Source: Dallia pectoralis
Taxonomy: Eukaryota > Chordata > Actinopteri > Esociformes > Umbridae
Length of the DNA stretch: 64,000 nucleotides
Direction: 5' to 3'
Assembly (NCBI GenBank): GCA_029465975.1
Contig: CM055728.1
Coordinates: forward strand, 16,940,705 to 17,004,704
In this document: positions 12,691 to 23,119 of the stretch, piece after piece
Position numbering within the stretch: position 1 is the first letter of the stretch
Layout: every line of letters starts with the position of its first letter
Notes under the pieces: model-generated
What the model was told of the DNA's origin: nothing
The model's database searches: none
What the model saw: the letters and a program-made list of their open reading frames with translations, nothing else
Position numbers and translations under genes: made by a program

Positions 12691-12710
12691 TACCACTAGG
12701 TGGCAGTAAG
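12691..12710 (+). promoter_or_regulatory. CTCF-like motif in the hm13 promoter
   Basis: The sequence ACCACTAGGTGGCAGTAA closely fits the vertebrate CTCF core (CCASYAGRKGGCRS). It lies between the DNase poly(A) signal and the hm13 start, where an insulator would be plausible. Occupancy is inferred only from the motif. Confidence 0.45.
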
Positions 12711-12871
12711 CACCAATCTGAAGCGATTCATTAACAGGAAGTGAATATACAAGGAAGAGGCGTCAACTAGCGAAGAATAAGGAAACGTGGCCTTAGCAAA
12801 CGGAGAACTCGGCATCAATGAGAAACGGCCAGTGGTTCACATACAGAAAATAGCGTGAACGACCAGTAAAC
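12711..12871 (+). promoter_or_regulatory. hm13: hm13 promoter and 5' UTR
   Basis: An ETS site (ACAGGAAGTG, 12734-12743) lies 130 bases before the ATG, a position common at TATA-less housekeeping start sites. No TATA box is seen. The start codon has an A at -3 (GTAAACATGG), a good initiation context. Confidence 0.5.
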
Positions 12872-15800
12872 ATGGCCGACGTTGACACAGAATCGGTCGT
12901 ACCCAGCGAGACCTCCCCCCCGGGTCTGGATCGCCTCAATGCGACTGACTCTAATGTGACCGACGCTGTGAACGCGACTGTGGCCAAGTTTGTGTCCACC
13001 CCGGAGGGGACCGCACTGGCATATGGCAGCCTGGTGCTCATGGCGCTAGTGCCCATATTCTTCGGTGCACTGCGGTCAGTCAGTTGCGGCAAAAACAAGG
13101 TAATATTTACACGAATGCAACGGACCGTTGGCTATTTCAGCAGTTCAGGATAGTATAGCTAAATGTTAGTTCATGTTAGACCCTAGACAAGTGAAGTTTG
13201 CTAAACCTAGTGTGTTGCGGTCACGTCCGGTGTTGCACTAACCCGGTGTCACTCATATTCCACAGTCGGTGTTTATTCCCATTCAGGCATTATTGATGTT
13301 AACCGGTCGTGTAAATACTAGACGATCTAACTTCAGTACGGCTGTAATGTGCCTGGGAGGCCCTATGAAACAATAGGATAAGACCACCTGCATGTCATCT
13401 GTTAATCGCGACGTTAATTGGGGTGATTCGAGTCCTTGGTTCGGCGTTTGTTTCATTTAAACCAGATACGTGCCGCTGTGGTTCAGATTTACCTAAGATG
13501 TTACCTTACATGTTTTTTGTGATTTTTTTTTCCTTTTACATTATCAGTCGAAATAGTTTTTTAGTAACACGCTTTCGATACTGCCATCTACTTAACTGCT
13601 TTTCAGTTCCATTCTCGGTATGCCCTTTGGGAGCCAGCTCGTTTCTGTCAGACCCCTGGTCCCCTTTCCTCAGACACCTGCTTAGTTGTCGTGTCAAATG
13701 GCCATGCAAATCTGTATCATAACTACACGTGTCCGTACAGCCACACATGCTGGTCTTGTATGCAGTGGGTTAAGGGATGATGGTGGGCGTTAACATGACT
13801 GGCCAGAGGCTATTTGAGTTGTCTAATAATAAACGACACATCTGGTGATGTTCTGAACTAACTGGCACCCTGCTGCCAATTGCGTCTTGTGTGGTCTTGA
13901 AGTGAAGTGTGGTTGGTTGCTTCCTTATCCAGAATGTCCCCACGGCCTTAACTTAGGTTGCTTATTATATATTCAGCTAATTACTTTCTGTACACTTATT
14001 TCGTCCTTAGGTGGCTGGAGAAAATGGTTGCGATTATGAGTACAGAGTGAGTATTCGCGCTGATACTCACAGACCACCTGTCAGTCAACAGTTTTTGTTT
14101 TCCACTTAATGTCTCATACTGACCAACCTCATTGTTCGTGGCAGTCTGGGTGACACTTCCTGACGGTGTCTCGCTGTGTGTCTCCCATCTGTGTGTCGTT
14201 TCATTAATTGTTATTAGGTACCACATAGGGGTGGACGGTATGAAAGGTTTAAAAATATACCGGTATGAATTTGGCCTATGTTGGTTTTTGACTATACTGT
14301 ACTTACCACGGTAGAGCTTTCCGGAAATAATTGCTTTAGGCTTCGTCATCATCAGCATCAGTTTACGCCTGAAAATCCTCTGGAAAACGTGAGATTCCAT
14401 ACAGCCTTGTTCATAAACAAAAGAAATGTCTGAAAGTGCTGCTCACAACAAAGAGGAGTTGGTCAAAAAGACAAGTGCAACTTCCATTATATGGACCTGG
14501 TTTGGGTTTATAAAGTCAGACAAAGAGCAACATACTGTCATATGCAAAATATATCAACGACAGTGGTTACGAAGTGTAAGCAAAACACGTTCGGGAATAT
14601 GGGGAAAGTAAAATAATGTGACCTCTGCAAACGAGTGAAGCGTCGAGTAAGGCTTTGAAGAAAAATAGCCCAGTCCTGCTAATAAGACATCACATTATCA
14701 TTCTCCAAAGGCTGTCCTTCTGATAAAAACAAATGCCGTTCCTGTGTTCAGTTGTTTAGGAGAAAGAAGCCTCCTGTCCTGCTGTTCTCACTTGGTGCAG
14801 CTAGATTTGCTTGTATTTTATAAATGTTTTTCAGAGATGGAAGGATCTTAAGATAGGGTTTTGTATTTTTTCTATTAATGCAGTTTTGCAAAATATTTGT
14901 TCTTAAATTACCTTTGAGTCTGTCTGTTCCAGGAGGGGAGATTTGTTCTGGTAATATAGTTCCGATTATAGTAATAGCTGACATGCAGTTGCCATATGAG
15001 TACTTTACCCCTTCAGATGCATTTACTTAGAAAGTAAGAACAACAAATATACTGTGGTATATATTGTTACCGTCCGTTCTTTATATTATGCTGTGATATA
15101 TATTTTAGGCCATACCGCCCAGCCCTAGCACCACATGTTGAATTCTGCACGTTCTATGATGATTTTGGTTCTGGGGTGCACAGGGATTGTTCCCTGCACC
15201 AGAATCACAGTAAACAGGTTGCGGAAACATAAAAGCGTTAAAGGGCGTTGCTCTAGAAGGAATGAACACCGAAGGGGATGAATTAAAGGCCTCCATCTAG
15301 TAGGATGTGGTATTAAAATGGGATTGAGTTAAACGCTCATCATGTAACAGCCTGACCGTGGTCCCTTCTGTTCATCGCACCACATTGACCCATTTTGATT
15401 AGATTCCCTGTGCAGATCTCTTCTTCATTTAGATAGGCCTATTTTTAGGGAGATGCCCCACTGGTGAATTTCAATCACTTCATTTTCCCCATTGTCAAGA
15501 GCTAGACCTAGTCTGTAATGCTATGAGCCTCTAAAGGTTATGTGGTTTAGTAAGGCAGGCTGGTCTGCATGCTGTCTGGTGCTTCCTCTCTGAGTATCAA
15601 AGATTTGTCAAAGTGCATTTGAGTATCATTGCTTTTGGGTGGTTCTGGGTCAGGTTGGGGGTCTGTGTCGGGGTCAGGGTGGGGGTTTGGGTTGGGGTGC
15701 GGTTGAGGGTGCACAAGCTTGTCCACTCAACCCTTCATTGGGTCTCTTCCCAGAACTCATCAGACATGCCGGAGACAATTACAGGCAGAGACGCTGCCCG

Positions 15801-18800
15801 GTTCCCCATCATCGCCAGCTGCACCCTCTTCGGCCTTTATCTCTTCTTCAAAGTAAGCGTCGTACCCAACAGTGCAGTTCTGTCTGTGTTGATGTGCTGT
15901 GTACAGTGTCTCCAGATTCCTTTACGTTCATCATGTTATTTTATGAACGGAATTGATTGATTTCGATATATACATATAATACCCCATAGTGACAAAGCAA
16001 AAACACATTTTCAAAATGTCTGTCAATTTATTGAAATGTGAAATTGTCAAAAATGGAGAGTTGCTATGACGTTGGGGTGCACTCACCATGGATACCTTGG
16101 GTGGAGGGGGAGGATTGTTCTGGTACCGCAGCCGGAGTTGGCAGCATTGTGACTCGAATACAGACGAAGGTACTGCATTTTTCCTTAAACAGATGCGTAA
16201 CGTTGAGGTGCTTTATCTTTGACGTTGTCTTTCACCCTTTGCAAGAAACTAACGCCGAACACAAGGGACCTTTCGGCTACTCTTTCTCTGGCTTCAGTAA
16301 AAAGTAGCCAAGCTTTTGATTGCTTAGCACGTTCAGCCACCCTGGTCCAAATAATAAATGTGGTGAATGAGGGCTTGAGACAATTAAATTATTCTACATA
16401 TTTAGTAGGCGATTCAATTAAATAACTTCAATTGATGCATGTTTGTGCCGTGATTTGATTTACGTGACACCTGTCATTCGAGACATAACGTTACGTTATA
16501 GGGCCCACGAGTATCCATAGCACTATCAATAAGCTTAGACCTTTTCAGGTTTTTAGATATTTGGAACCGGGTCCTTAATAGAACCGGGTTTGATCCCCCT
16601 CTATACACGCAGAACACAATGCATGTCAGAGCCAAAAGCCTGCCATGAAGTGACTCCAAAGATCTCAGAGGATTGTCAAGCCATGATTCTGGCGTTGGTT
16701 ATTCACGAAGAGCACAGTGGACTCCATCATTGTGGAGCCTGGTCTATGGGCCTTGAATACATTTCTGACATTTTTGAAGATTGAAAACCTCTTCTCCGAA
16801 CACACCTGCCGTTTACGATGAGTATAGCTGGATTGAGTCATCTGAGATAAATGCGTGTCCACTGAGATGTGATGTTTAAATGTACATGAAGCCGGTGAAC
16901 AGCTCCTATTAATATAAAGTGCATGTATTTTATTATTTCTTCAATCCTTTCTAAAGCACATGGACTTGCTTCTATATGAGTTGTGCTATTTAAGTTGGCT
17001 TGCTTGCTTGTGTGGAAGAAGATAATTCCTAGAGTTTGTCTGCCAAGATGGGAGAACATGCAAAAAGAAAAACCATGTCTGCAGCACTCGTTCTGAACAG
17101 CCCAGATTCCGTGTGCTAGACGGGCTAGTTAGTGTATAATGTGTTTTTGTTTTGTCATCATGGGGTATTGTGTGTAGATTGAAGGTTAGAAATCTAAATT
17201 TGATCATTTTTAAATAAAATATTTGAAACATTTCCGGTATTCCGGGGAGAGAGTGGGTGTCATTATCAGGGACCCCTCACACCGATTTCTAAACTGTTTG
17301 CCCCCCCTGCCTTCAGGCAGGCGTTACAGATCTCTACTAACCCGCACCAGCTGGCTTAGGAACAGTTTCTTCCCAGCTGCTGTTAACATACTGAACTCTA
17401 AAACCCTTCGGGAACCTTGCATTCACACATACCTAATTTATTGTATCTGCCATTTGCACATTGTACTGTTGAACCCCCCATTGCTACCCTCTTGCCTACA
17501 CGCTGCTAACTTATTTACTTGATCTGACATTTGCACAATGCTTATTGTTTGTGCAGTCAACTTGCACAGAGGTTTTCTGCTTTTCTGTTGCCCTCTGCAC
17601 ATTTACAATTTGCTACAACTGAACACCTGCACATTTACTGATCTAGGTCAATTGAACATCCTTACATTGTTCTTCAACTCATTTCATTCATGCATCGGCT
17701 CATTGACACATTGCCCTGGATATCATTTTTACACTGCTCTTTTGCACTTTGGTTGGATGCTAACTGCACTTCAGTGTACTTGTGTTGTTCAATGACAATA
17801 AAGTTGAATCTATTCTAACTTAATGCACACATCATGCAAGCTGTCATTGCCTTTCGGACTGTTTTCAGGTCCCAGAAGACAATGTGGAGTTTAATTTGTC
17901 TTACTCGTTTCTTTTTTTTTACCTGGTTTCAATCAGATTTTCTCCCAGGAGTACATCAACTTGCTGCTCTCAATGTATTTCTTTGTCCTTGGGATTTTGG
18001 CATTGTCCCATACAATGAGGTGAGCGGCTTTGATTGTCATCACTTTTCTGATGTTATCCTTTGACTATTTCCTGACAAACACACCGTTTTCCTCTCTGTC
18101 ACCATTAGTCCCTTTATGAACCGGATTTTCCCTGCTAATATTCCAATCAAACAGTATCAGCTGCTCTTCACCCAGGGCTCAGGAGAGACCAAAGAAGGTG
18201 AGGATGATTAGTCGTTAAACTTGTGTGAAAGCTTTATTAATCGCCGTCAGTTTTAATGACTGAGTCCCCCTTCAACAGAAATTGTCAACTATGAGTTTGA
18301 CACCAAGGACATGATTTGTCTGCTCCTCAGCACTGTGGTTGGGGTCTGGTACATCCTAAAGAAGGTTAGTTCAAGTTCCAATACTCAAATGGGTTATTTA
18401 TAGCCTTTTTATGCCACAGTTTATTGCACGGTAGCGGAGGGTTGTGTTACCGTTGAAGTTGTACACGTCAGAGCTGTTATTTCTTGCTATGCTCTGTGTG
18501 GTTAAATTAGTTGATCACTGTCTGCTTTTTGTTGTTGACTATTGTCCTTGATCACGTTGTTTCGCTTCTTCCCAGCATTGGATTGCCAACAACCTCTTTG
18601 GCCTGGCCTTTGCCTTGAATGGGGTCGAGCTCCTGCATCTAAACAACGTCAGTACCGGCTGCATCCTGCTGGGGGGGCTGTTTGTGTATGACGTTTTCTG
18701 GGTAAGTCTGCTAATGTCCATATAGTATTGTATTACTAGGCCGTACCACGCTGGTATATCCATATAGTATTGTATTACTAGGCCGTACCACGCTGGTATA

Positions 18801-21800
18801 TCCATATAGTATTGTATTACTAGGCCGTACCACGCTGGTATATCCATATAGTATTGTATTACTAGGCCGTACCACGCTGGTATATCCATATAGTATTGTA
18901 TTACTAGGCCGTACCACGCTGGTATATCCATATAGTATTGTATTACTAGGCCGTACCACGCTGGTATATCCATATAGTATTGTATTACTAGGCCGTACCA
19001 CGCTGGTATATCCATATAGTATTGTATTACTAGGCCGTACCACGCTGGTATATCCATATAGTATTGTATTACTAGGCCGTACCACGCTGGTATATCCATA
19101 TAGTATTGTATTACTAGGCCGTACCACGCTGGTATATCCATATAGTATTGTATTACTAGGCCGTACCACGCTGGTATATCCATATAGTATTGTATTACTA
19201 GGCCGTACCACGCTGGTATATCCATATAGTATTGTATTACTAGGCCGTACCACGCTGGTATATCCATATAGTATTGTATTACTAGGCCGTACCACGCTGG
19301 TATATCCATATAGTATTGTATTACTAGGCCGTACCACGCTGGTATATCCATATAGTATTGTATTACTAGGCCGTACCACGCTGGTATATCCATATAGTAT
19401 TGTATTACTAGGCCGTACCACGCTGGTATATCCATATAGTATTGTATTACTAGGCCGTACCACGCTGGTATATCCATATAGTATTGTATTACTAGGCCGT
19501 ACCACGCTGGTATATCCATATAGTATTGTATTACTAGGCCGTACCACGCTGGTATATCCATATAGTATTGTATTACTACGCTGGTATATCCATATAGTAT
19601 TGTATTACTAGGCCCACGCTGGTATATCCATATAGTATTGTATTACTAGGCCGTACCACGCTGGTATATCCATATAGTATTGTATTACTAGGCCGTACCA
19701 CGCTGGTATATCCATATAGTATTGTATTACTAGGCCGTACCACGCTGGTATATCCATATAGTATTGTATTACTAGGCCGTACCACGCTGGTATATCCATA
19801 TAGTATTGTATTACTAGGCCGTACCACGCTGGTATATCCATATAGTATTGTATTACTAGGCCGTACCACGCTGGTATATCCATATAGTATTGTATTACTA
19901 GGCCGTACCACGCTGGTATATCCATATAGTATTGTATTACTAGGCCGTACCACGCTGGTATTTTTACTAGAAACAACAGGGGAACACAGGAAACGACCCC
20001 AAGGTCGCCCATTAGACACATAATTTGGCAAAGTCTATTGTTATATGAATGTTACGTTTCCATTGCAAACTGTTCAGCAACTGTTTTCCAATGTGTAATA
20101 GCTATTCTTTTCTGGGTAGTGTTGAATAAATACTGTTTATCTTTGTAGGTTTTTGGCACCAATGTCATGGTTACTGTGGCCAAGTCATTTGAAGCGCCCA
20201 TTAAGTGTGAGTAAAATTACAAGACAATATTTCTGGTATGCACTTTTGCCCAAATGCCAATTCTGATTATGTCTGTATTATCGTTCTGGGGATCTGTCAG
20301 TGTGTAATAGGGATGGTTATTGCTGTTTTCTCCTCAGTGGTGTTTCCCCAGGATCTGTTGGAGCAGGGTTTTGGTGCCAGTCAGTTTGCCATGCTGGGCC
20401 TTGGCGATATTGTTATTCCAGGCAAGTCAACATTTTCCTCAGTCAGCAGTAGTGTTGAATTTCCACATGGCGCCGCTCTGCCACTAGATGGCGGTGCTGC
20501 AGAACCTGCCCACCCCCCACCACAACACACTGGAGCTTGTGAAATCCACCGCTGATGTGCTTTTTGCATTTACTTCTCAGGTATCTTCATTGCTTTACTC
20601 CTCCGCTTTGATGTCAGGTGAGCATTTTCTCCTTTCTTAAATCACTGGCTCTATCCCTGGTCCTTATTGTTTCGGTCATAAGTTTAATGTCCATTCTCTG
20701 TACCCTGCCTCTCCCTCAGTCTGAAGAAGGACACCCGGACCTACTTCTATACAAGCTTTGTGGCCTACATCTTTGGCCTGGGTATGACCATCTGGGTGAT
20801 GCACACCTTCAAACACGCCCAGGTGAGTGTAACGGTCACCATCATGACAAACGGTTGAACGTGTCCCTGGCTGGTACTGACTGTCTGATCTCTCCTCCTC
20901 CCAGCCTGCTCTGCTCTACCTGGTACCGGCCTGTATTGGGTTTCCTGTGGTGGTGGCACTATTGAAAGGAGAACTGACTGAGATGTTCAGGTAATAAAAC
21001 CTTTCCTGTTTTCATCATTATTTGTTCCAAAGAAGACGTTTTAGGTGCAAAACATTTTGCACGCCAAGGAAAATGTTTTCACTGGAACAATCAGCTTGGT
21101 GGGATAGCTGGTACAGTTTACCCGGTTCGCCATGTGGCACTAGGTGGCAGTATTGGGGCATATTTCTCAGTTCTGTAGTTGGTTGCCTGTTTAGTTTTAT
21201 CATATCTTTGCCCCTGAGATTTGGCATTACATCTTGTCTCAATCTCACTCCTCAGACAAACCTTTGCCTTTTATCAAAGGTCAATGATTTAGATATCGTT
21301 ACTACCCGTTACTACCATCCAGTGCTCTGTGTCTGTGTGTGTGGGGTGTGTGTGTGTGTGTGTGGGGTGTGTGTGTGTGTGGGGTGTGTGTGTGTGTGTG
21401 GGGGTGTGTGTGTGTGTGGGGTGTGTGTGTGTGTGGGGTGTGTGTGTGTGTGGGGTGTGTGTGTTCTTATGTCCATGCTCATCCATACATACCCTGCTGG
21501 ATTAAAACCAAGCCCTGATCACAGTAATTTCTGTCATGTTCTTGGAGAAGCCGACTAGCCATAATAACAGCTCTGGTTAGACACCAAGCTGGCTCACCTG
21601 GGGAGATGCAAGAAATTCACCAAATCTCCAGGTCAGACGAGTCTCCTTGCTTGATAATGTCCATGGTGACATTACAGCCATGACCTTGTTGGAGCACAGT
21701 ATGTGGAGCTAGAGAGAGATACCTGGAGCGCAGTATGTGGAGCTAGAGAGAGATACCTGGAGCGCAGTATGTGGAGCTAGAGAGAGATACCCGGAGCGCA

Positions 21801-23119
21801 GTATGTGGGGCTAGAGAGAGATACCCGGAGCACAGTATGTGGAGCTAGAGAGAGATACCCGGAGCGCCGTATGTGGAGCTAGAGAGAGATACCCGGAGCA
21901 CAGTATGTGGAGCTAAAGAGAGATACCCGGAGCGCCGTATGTGGAGCTAGAGAGAGATACCCGGAGCGCCGTATGTGGAGCTAGAGAGAGATACCCGGAG
22001 CGCCGTATGTGGAGCTAGAGAGCGATACCCGGAGCGCAGTATGTGGAGCTAGAGAGAGATACCCGGAGCACAGTATGTGGAGCTAAAGAGAGATACCCGG
22101 AGCGCCGTATGTGGAGCTAGAGAGAGATACCCGGAGCGCCGTATGTGGAGCTAGAGAGAGATACCCGGAGCACAGTATGTGGAGCTAGAGAGAGATACCC
22201 GGAGCGCAGTATGTGGAGCTAGAGAGAGATACCCGGAGCACAGTATGTGGAGCTAGAGAGAATTGCAGTTTTTTTCTGACTAGGCTGGCTTTATATTCAC
22301 TCATTCTGTTCACTTCTGTGTTCAGTCTCTCTCTTCACTTTAGCCTTGTAGCTCCCTTTATTCTGTTTAGGCTACTAGACATACTTTTGTCTCCTCTCTG
22401 CTATGTTTTTCTGCTTTAACAACCTACCGGCTGTCCTGCTCCTCCTCCTCCACCACCTCCTGCTCAGCTATGAGTCCTCAGAGGAGGTTCTCCCTCACAC
22501 TCCCCGGCTCACACACTATCCCACCGTGTCAGGTTCTCCTGCCAGCCTGGCTAACTCAATGCAGAGCTCCTCCTCGCCACGCCGGCGACGCCACAACCCG
22601 CCCTTGTAGGGAGCAGAGCCGCTTTCACCTGGGCAGGTACGCCCCATGTCTCCTCCTACCCCACCCTCTCCTGCCACCTCCTCGCCCTTACACAAGTGTC
22701 ATCAACCCTGCCTTCATGTCCCTCCTAATCTGAGCCTGAACTTCAGAGCACAGTGAACCCCTCTTCATGTCCAGTGAACTTGTTGTTTAAGCCGAGCCTG
22801 GGGTGTGTCTGGTCCACACATGCCTTGCTTTGGCTGAGGGATTCCGAAGGCCTGTCATGTCTTTACATTCTCTAACATGTTTCATTTCTGCTTGTCGTCC
22901 CGGCTCTGCTTTTCCACCGGTTGATCTTCTGTTGTCAGCACGAGACGCACTTAATTTTTAGGTTTCCCAAGATGGTTGTTAAAAAAACTGTACGCTTGTG
23001 CCGTTCGTTGTGCCTTTGTGTTAATTCAACTTTTTTCTTCTGATAGATATGAAGAAGTCCCCCCAGAAGATCCGGCAATTAAAGAAGAGACCACAGCGGC
23101 TGAAAAAAAAGACAAATAA
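12872..23119 (+). CDS. hm13: signal peptide peptidase (minor histocompatibility antigen H13)
   Basis: Twelve coding exons join in frame to 383 aa: 12872-13099, 15754-15852, 17937-18019, 18109-18197, 18279-18364, 18576-18701, 20149-20206, 20338-20421, 20581-20617, 20720-20822, 20905-20990 and 23047-23119 (TAA). The protein is a multi-pass GxGD aspartyl protease that cleaves signal peptides left in the ER membrane and acts in ER-associated degradation. The catalytic motifs are intact: YD (D234), GLGD (D280) and PAL (332-334). The D-to-D spacing of 46 and D-to-PAL spacing of 52 equal human HM13. The lumenal N terminus has three sequons (N23, N28, N34). The last four residues KKDK form a KKXX ER-retrieval signal. 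Intron 8 is GC-AG (donor GCAAGT at 20422); all others are GT-AG. Long stretches such as HWIANNLFGLAF are nearly identical to human. The gene looks fully functional. Confidence 0.97.
14226..15127 (+). mobile_element. hAT-type transposon remnant with 8-bp target duplication
   Basis: The ends are TAGGGGTGGACGGTAT on the left and inverted TAGGGCTGGGCGGTAT on the right, a terminal repeat seen in fish hAT elements. The flanks GTACCACA (14218-14225) and GCACCACA (15128-15135) match at seven of eight bases, the duplication length expected for hAT. Only the first part of a transposase remains. It lies in hm13 intron 1. Confidence 0.72.
14426..14611 (+). pseudogene. hAT transposase N-terminal fragment (BED-finger region)
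   Basis: The frame begins MSESAAHNKEELVKKT and continues SIIWTWFGFIKSDKEQHTVI, then CKIYQRQW. This fits the start of a BED zinc-finger hAT transposase (W..FGF..SD..Q..V.CK.C). The second zinc cysteine is Tyr (CKIY) and the frame stops soon after, so the product would be non-functional. Confidence 0.6.
15636..15712 (+). other. G-rich tract upstream of hm13 exon 2
   Basis: Runs of 3-5 G (GGGGG, GGGG, GGG, GGGGG, GGG, GGGG) are separated by 2-9 bases on the sense strand and end about 40 bases before the exon 2 acceptor. This pattern could fold as an RNA or DNA G-quadruplex. The polypyrimidine tract of exon 2 is short (CTCTTCCCAG). Confidence 0.5.
15965..17180. repeat. inverted pair of Tc1-type repeat fragments
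   Basis: The left copy (ATACCCCATAGTGACAAAGC, near 15980-15999) recurs inverted at about 17150-17172 (GTTTTGTCATCATGGGGTAT, then TGTGTGTAGATTGA). These motifs are common in fish DNA transposons. The 1.2 kb between them has no coding remnant that I recognise. It lies in hm13 intron 2. Confidence 0.4.
17235..17820 (+). mobile_element. 5'-truncated L2/Rex-like LINE, 3' end
   Basis: The left part encodes a remnant of the reverse-transcriptase ORF C terminus (RDPSHRFLNCLPPLPSGRRY, then RSLL.RTSWLRNSFFPAAV). It is followed by a 3' UTR ending CAATGACAATAAAGTTGAATC and a short TCTAAC tail, typical of L2-type elements. It lies in hm13 intron 2 in the sense direction, 116 bases before exon 3. Confidence 0.75.
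18717..19962. repeat. 42-bp minisatellite, 30 copies, in hm13 intron 6
   Basis: The unit starts TCCATATAGTATTGTATTAC and ends CCGTACCACGCTGGTATA. Total length is 1,246 bases, exactly 30 units less 14 bases, which are lost as a 10-base and a 4-base deletion in two neighbouring copies near 19577-19617. Otherwise the copies are almost identical, which points to recent expansion. The array starts 15 bases after the exon 6 donor. On the minus strand the unit is 14 open codons (MDIPAWYGLVIQYY), giving a long but meaningless frame. Confidence 0.97.
20481..20499 (+). promoter_or_regulatory. CTCF-like motif in hm13 intron 8
   Basis: CCACTAGATGGCGGTGCTG fits the CTCF core on the plus strand. It lies within the 159-base GC-AG intron. 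Assigned by motif only. Confidence 0.4.
21136..21153 (+). promoter_or_regulatory. CTCF-like motif in hm13 intron 11
   Basis: GGCACTAGGTGGCAGTAT fits the CTCF core with one weak position. It has the same orientation as the copies at 12691 and 20481. Assigned by motif only. Confidence 0.4.
21330..21464. repeat. GT microsatellite with GGGG interruptions
   Basis: Runs of (GT)5-9 are separated by GGGGT at regular spacing, so the tract is a minisatellite built from GT blocks. It lies in hm13 intron 11. Confidence 0.9.
21691..22260. repeat. 34-bp minisatellite, about 17 copies, in hm13 intron 11
   Basis: The unit is GGAGCRCAGTATGTGGAGCT followed by AGAGAGAGATACCC. Copies differ mainly at GCGCAGT / GCACAGT / GCGCCGT. 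The array ends about 208 bases before the alternative terminal exon of hm13. Confidence 0.95.
22468..22609 (+). CDS. hm13: hm13 alternative terminal coding exon
   Basis: After the acceptor TGCTCAG, this exon continues the frame of exon 11 (AG|C gives Ser) and reads SYESSEEVLPHTPRL, then THYPTVSGSPASLANSMQ and a basic end PRRRRHNPPL, stopping at TAG 22607-22609. A C-terminal HM13 splice form with the same SYESS..LPHTPRLTH..TVSGSPASLA signature is known in mammals. Using this exon would give a product of about 406 aa that lacks the KKDK retrieval tail of the main form. Conservation of the peptide and frame supports a real exon rather than chance. Confidence 0.75.

Noticed and set aside
16560..16605. 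tRNA-like B-box (GGGTTTGATCC)
   Set aside because: No A-box, acceptor stem or cloverleaf could be drawn around it.
18539..20031. Minus-strand frames of 140-340 codons repeating MDIPAWYGLVIQYY
   Set aside because: They are the 42-bp intron minisatellite read backwards and overlap a genuine hm13 exon on the other strand.
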